From contig DCTU01000054.1 of the NCBI GenBank assembly GCA_002329445.1, forward strand, positions 1 to 6,528: a stretch of 6,528 bases of DNA. Direction: 5' to 3'. Origin of the DNA: a bacterium UBP9_UBA1432 (GTDB taxonomy: Bacteria; Vulcanimicrobiota; Xenobia; Xenobiales; Xenobiaceae). The position numbers were made by a program, and so were the translations under genes. The number at the start of each line of letters is the position of its first letter. Within the stretch, counting starts at the first letter, position 1. The notes beneath the pieces were generated by a model. That model was not told where the DNA came from. It saw nothing but the letters and a program-made list of their open reading frames with translations, and searched no databases. Positions 5,013-6,528 of this stretch are shown piece by piece.

Positions 5013-5858
5013 ATGGCAAGGAGGCGCCTGTTCGCCGTGTTCCTGGGTGCAACGCTGGCCGCCCTGGCCGCCGCCGGAGGCCTGTGCTTCCTGGCCTACG
5101 CCTTCCAAGGCTCCCTGGTCTACTTCCCCACCCGTGAAGTACGCCTGTCGCCCCACGACGTGGGCCTGGCCTATCGCGACGTGGCGCTTCTCACCGAGGA
5201 TGGCGAGCGCCTGCGCGCCTGGGCCATCTCCCCTCAGGTCCCCGACTCGCCCTGGATCCTGTTCTCTCATGGCAACGGGGGCAACATGTCGCACCGGCTG
5301 GATCGGGCGGTGGCCCTGCACCGTTGCGGGGTGGGGGTCCTCCTGTACGATTACCGGGGCTACGGGCAGAGTACCGGCACCCCCACCGAGGAGGGCCTGA
5401 CCCTGGACGCCGAGGCTGCCTGGCAGTGGTTGGTGCGCGAGCAGGGGGTGCCGCCCCGCCGCCTGATCCTGATGGGGGAGTCTCTCGGCGGAGGCGTCAC
5501 CACCGCCCTGGCCACCCTGCATCGGCCCGCCGGCATCATCCTGGAGAGCACCTTCACCTCGGCCGTCGACCTGGGCGAGGAGGTCTACCCCTGGTTCCCG
5601 GTCCGCCGGTTGCTGCGGCACCGCTTCCCGAACCGCGAGCGCCTGGCCGGGATGGACTTTCCCAAGCTCTTCATGCACAGCCCGGACGACGACATCATCC
5701 CCTACCACCACGGGCGCGACCTCTACCAGGCGGCCCCCGAGCCCAAGCAATGGGTCGACCTGGTGGGCGGCCACAACGCCGGCGTTGCCGCGCAGGGTCC
5801 GGGGTACATCGAGACCGTCTCGGATTTCGTGCAGCGAGTCACCGCGCCCCCGAGTTGA
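5013..5858 (+). CDS. Membrane-anchored alpha/beta hydrolase, BEM46/ABHD-like
   Basis: A 281-residue serine hydrolase of the alpha/beta fold, BEM46/ABHD13/ABHD17-like group. Residues about 6-30 form a single hydrophobic segment after MARRR, so it is probably an N-terminal membrane anchor with the catalytic domain outside the cytoplasm. Family motifs appear in order: LVYFPTREVRLSP (35-47), the oxyanion-region HGNGGNMSHR (86-95), YDYRGYGQSTGTPTEEG (112-128), the nucleophile elbow GESLGG (Ser157), HSPDDDIIPYHHG with Asp226 as the likely acid, and GGHNAG with His254. All three catalytic residues are present, so it should be active, probably as an esterase, thioesterase or lipase-like enzyme; the substrate cannot be told. 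The ATG at 5013 is chosen because the anchor begins there, although the ribosome site before it is weak. The gene stands alone and converges on the restriction gene with a 64-base gap. Confidence 0.9.
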   Translation: MARRRLFAVFLGATLAALAAAGGLCFLAYAFQGSLVYFPTREVRLSPHDVGLAYRDVALLTEDGERLRAWAISPQVPDSPWILFSHGNGGNMSHRLDRAVALHRCGVGVLLYDYRGYGQSTGTPTEEGLTLDAEAAWQWLVREQGVPPRRLILMGESLGGGVTTALATLHRPAGIILESTFTSAVDLGEEVYPWFPVRRLLRHRFPNRERLAGMDFPKLFMHSPDDDIIPYHHGRDLYQAAPEPKQWVDLVGGHNAGVAAQGPGYIETVSDFVQRVTAPPS

Positions 5859-5922
5859 CCCGGGTTCCCCGGCGACGACGCGATGCAGGTCGTCAAGAGC
5901 TTTTCCCAGAGGGTGCCCCCCC
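5859..5922. other. Short convergent gap with two weak hairpins
   Basis: CCGGG-TTC-CCCGG (5860-5872) follows the hydrolase stop codon at once. A second stem, GACGAC / GTCGTC (5874-5879 and 5889-5894, 9-base loop), is followed six bases later by TTTT. The second is the nearest thing to a rho-independent terminator here for the rightward gene, but its stem is short and its T run is displaced. Confidence 0.3.
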
Positions 5923-6528
5923 TCACGACGCCTTCAGCCTCCCATACACCTCCTCCAGCATCTGCGCCTCGAACCAGGCCTTCAGGCTCCCGTCCGTGTA
6001 CAGGCCGTCGATGAACTCGGCATGCCTTGAGTGCCGGTCCATCAGGGCGTTCTCCAGGAACTTGTGGAAGACGATCCGGAAGTTCTCCTTGGTGTTGACC
6101 CGGGCCGCCTGCTGCATCTCCTCGTCCGCCACGAGCTGATCGGTCACCCCGTCGATCAGGTCCTGGGCGTCGAAGGTCGTGCCGAAGCGCTCGTTCAGGC
6201 GCTGGATCAGGGTCGAGAGCTTCTCCTTCTTGCGCTCGCTGGTCCCGGTGCCGACCTCGTCGGGCCCGGACAAGGGCGTGCCGGCGCCGGGCTCCATGAC
6301 CAGGTCGCCCCATTCCAGCTTCTGCAGACGGTAGTATTGCAGGGCCACGTCCTCGTCCAGTTCCACCGCCGGGATGCCCTCTCCGGGGGCGGGCAGCTTG
6401 CGCAGCAGCATCCGCCCGTAGGCGAAGAGCTTCTCCAGGTCCGCATCGTGGAAGGGCACCACCTGGGCCAGGAAGGCGTAGAGGTTCCGGTAGGCCACCA
6501 GGGTCGAGCGGAAGTCGTCCTGGGGGGA
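5923..6528 (-). CDS. hsdR: Type I restriction enzyme R subunit, C-terminal part
   Basis: The last 201 residues of an HsdR subunit; the frame continues beyond the window edge, so the 5' part is missing from view. HsdR is the motor and nuclease subunit of type I restriction systems: it translocates DNA with its ATPase domains and cuts unmodified DNA in complex with HsdM and HsdS. What is visible corresponds to the C-terminal helical region that docks on the methylase core in EcoR124-type enzymes: DDFRSTLVAYRNLYAFLAQVV near the edge, then DLEKLFAYGRMLLRKLP, ALQYYRLQKLEWGDL, SGPDEVGTG, LSTLIQRLNERFGTTF and a final helix ending EEVYGRLKAS. Nuclease and helicase motifs lie outside the window. The ending is natural (TGA at 5923-5925), with no sign of truncation. 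Being the 3'-most gene of a leftward unit, hsdM and hsdS, if present, would lie to the right. Confidence 0.92.
   Translation of the reverse strand, partial: SPQDDFRSTLVAYRNLYAFLAQVVPFHDADLEKLFAYGRMLLRKLPAPGEGIPAVELDEDVALQYYRLQKLEWGDLVMEPGAGTPLSGPDEVGTGTSERKKEKLSTLIQRLNERFGTTFDAQDLIDGVTDQLVADEEMQQAARVNTKENFRIVFHKFLENALMDRHSRHAEFIDGLYTDGSLKAWFEAQMLEEVYGRLKAS

Noticed and set aside
4695..5774. 359-codon open frame antisense to the hydrolase
   Set aside because: The plus-strand frame has a full catalytic triad and family motifs; the antisense product has compositional features of a mirror frame only.

Overview
The window is GC-rich bacterial DNA, roughly two thirds G+C by eye, with strong G/C preference at third codon positions. 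That bias produces long open antisense frames that are not genes. The sequence does not fix the phylum. A high-GC Gram-negative-type bacterium would fit the Sec-type signal peptide and the Uma2, MazEF and type I restriction genes, and an acidobacterial or similar soil or sediment lineage is only a guess. There is no rRNA, tRNA, CRISPR array or transposase.

Layout from left to right: a small secreted protein of unknown family (122-487, +). Next is a 318-base gap whose right end carries an excellent sigma70-type promoter. Its -10 box lies so close to the next ATG that the mRNA is probably leaderless. A Uma2-family PD-(D/E)XK nuclease-like gene follows (806-1417, +). Then comes a leftward toxin-antitoxin operon: a ribbon-helix-helix antitoxin (2005-2253) coupled through a GTGA overlap to a MazF-type RNase toxin (1658-2008). 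It has its own promoter with two palindromes.

Divergent from the operon is a GTG-started gene for a fucose-isomerase-like protein (2455-3672, +). A 381-base gap follows, containing the most striking non-coding signal of the window: an imperfect palindrome at 3830-3937 built around a perfect 13-bp stem. Leftward from the far side runs a gene for an EF-hand protein with an Asn-His-Leu tandem repeat at its N-terminus (4054-4689). Across a 323-base gap, a membrane-anchored BEM46/ABHD-like serine hydrolase runs right (5013-5858). It converges on the 3' part of a type I restriction hsdR gene (5923-6528, -), which is cut by the window edge.

The genes do not form one pathway. MazEF, Uma2 and HsdR give the window an accessory, defence-flavoured character. 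The isomerase-like protein, hydrolase, EF-hand protein and secreted protein look like independent single-gene units. No wholly new multi-gene system is evident. The candidates for undescribed biology are the structured intergenic element, the leaderless Uma2 promoter with its CTCGGCT repeats, and two unrecognised proteins.
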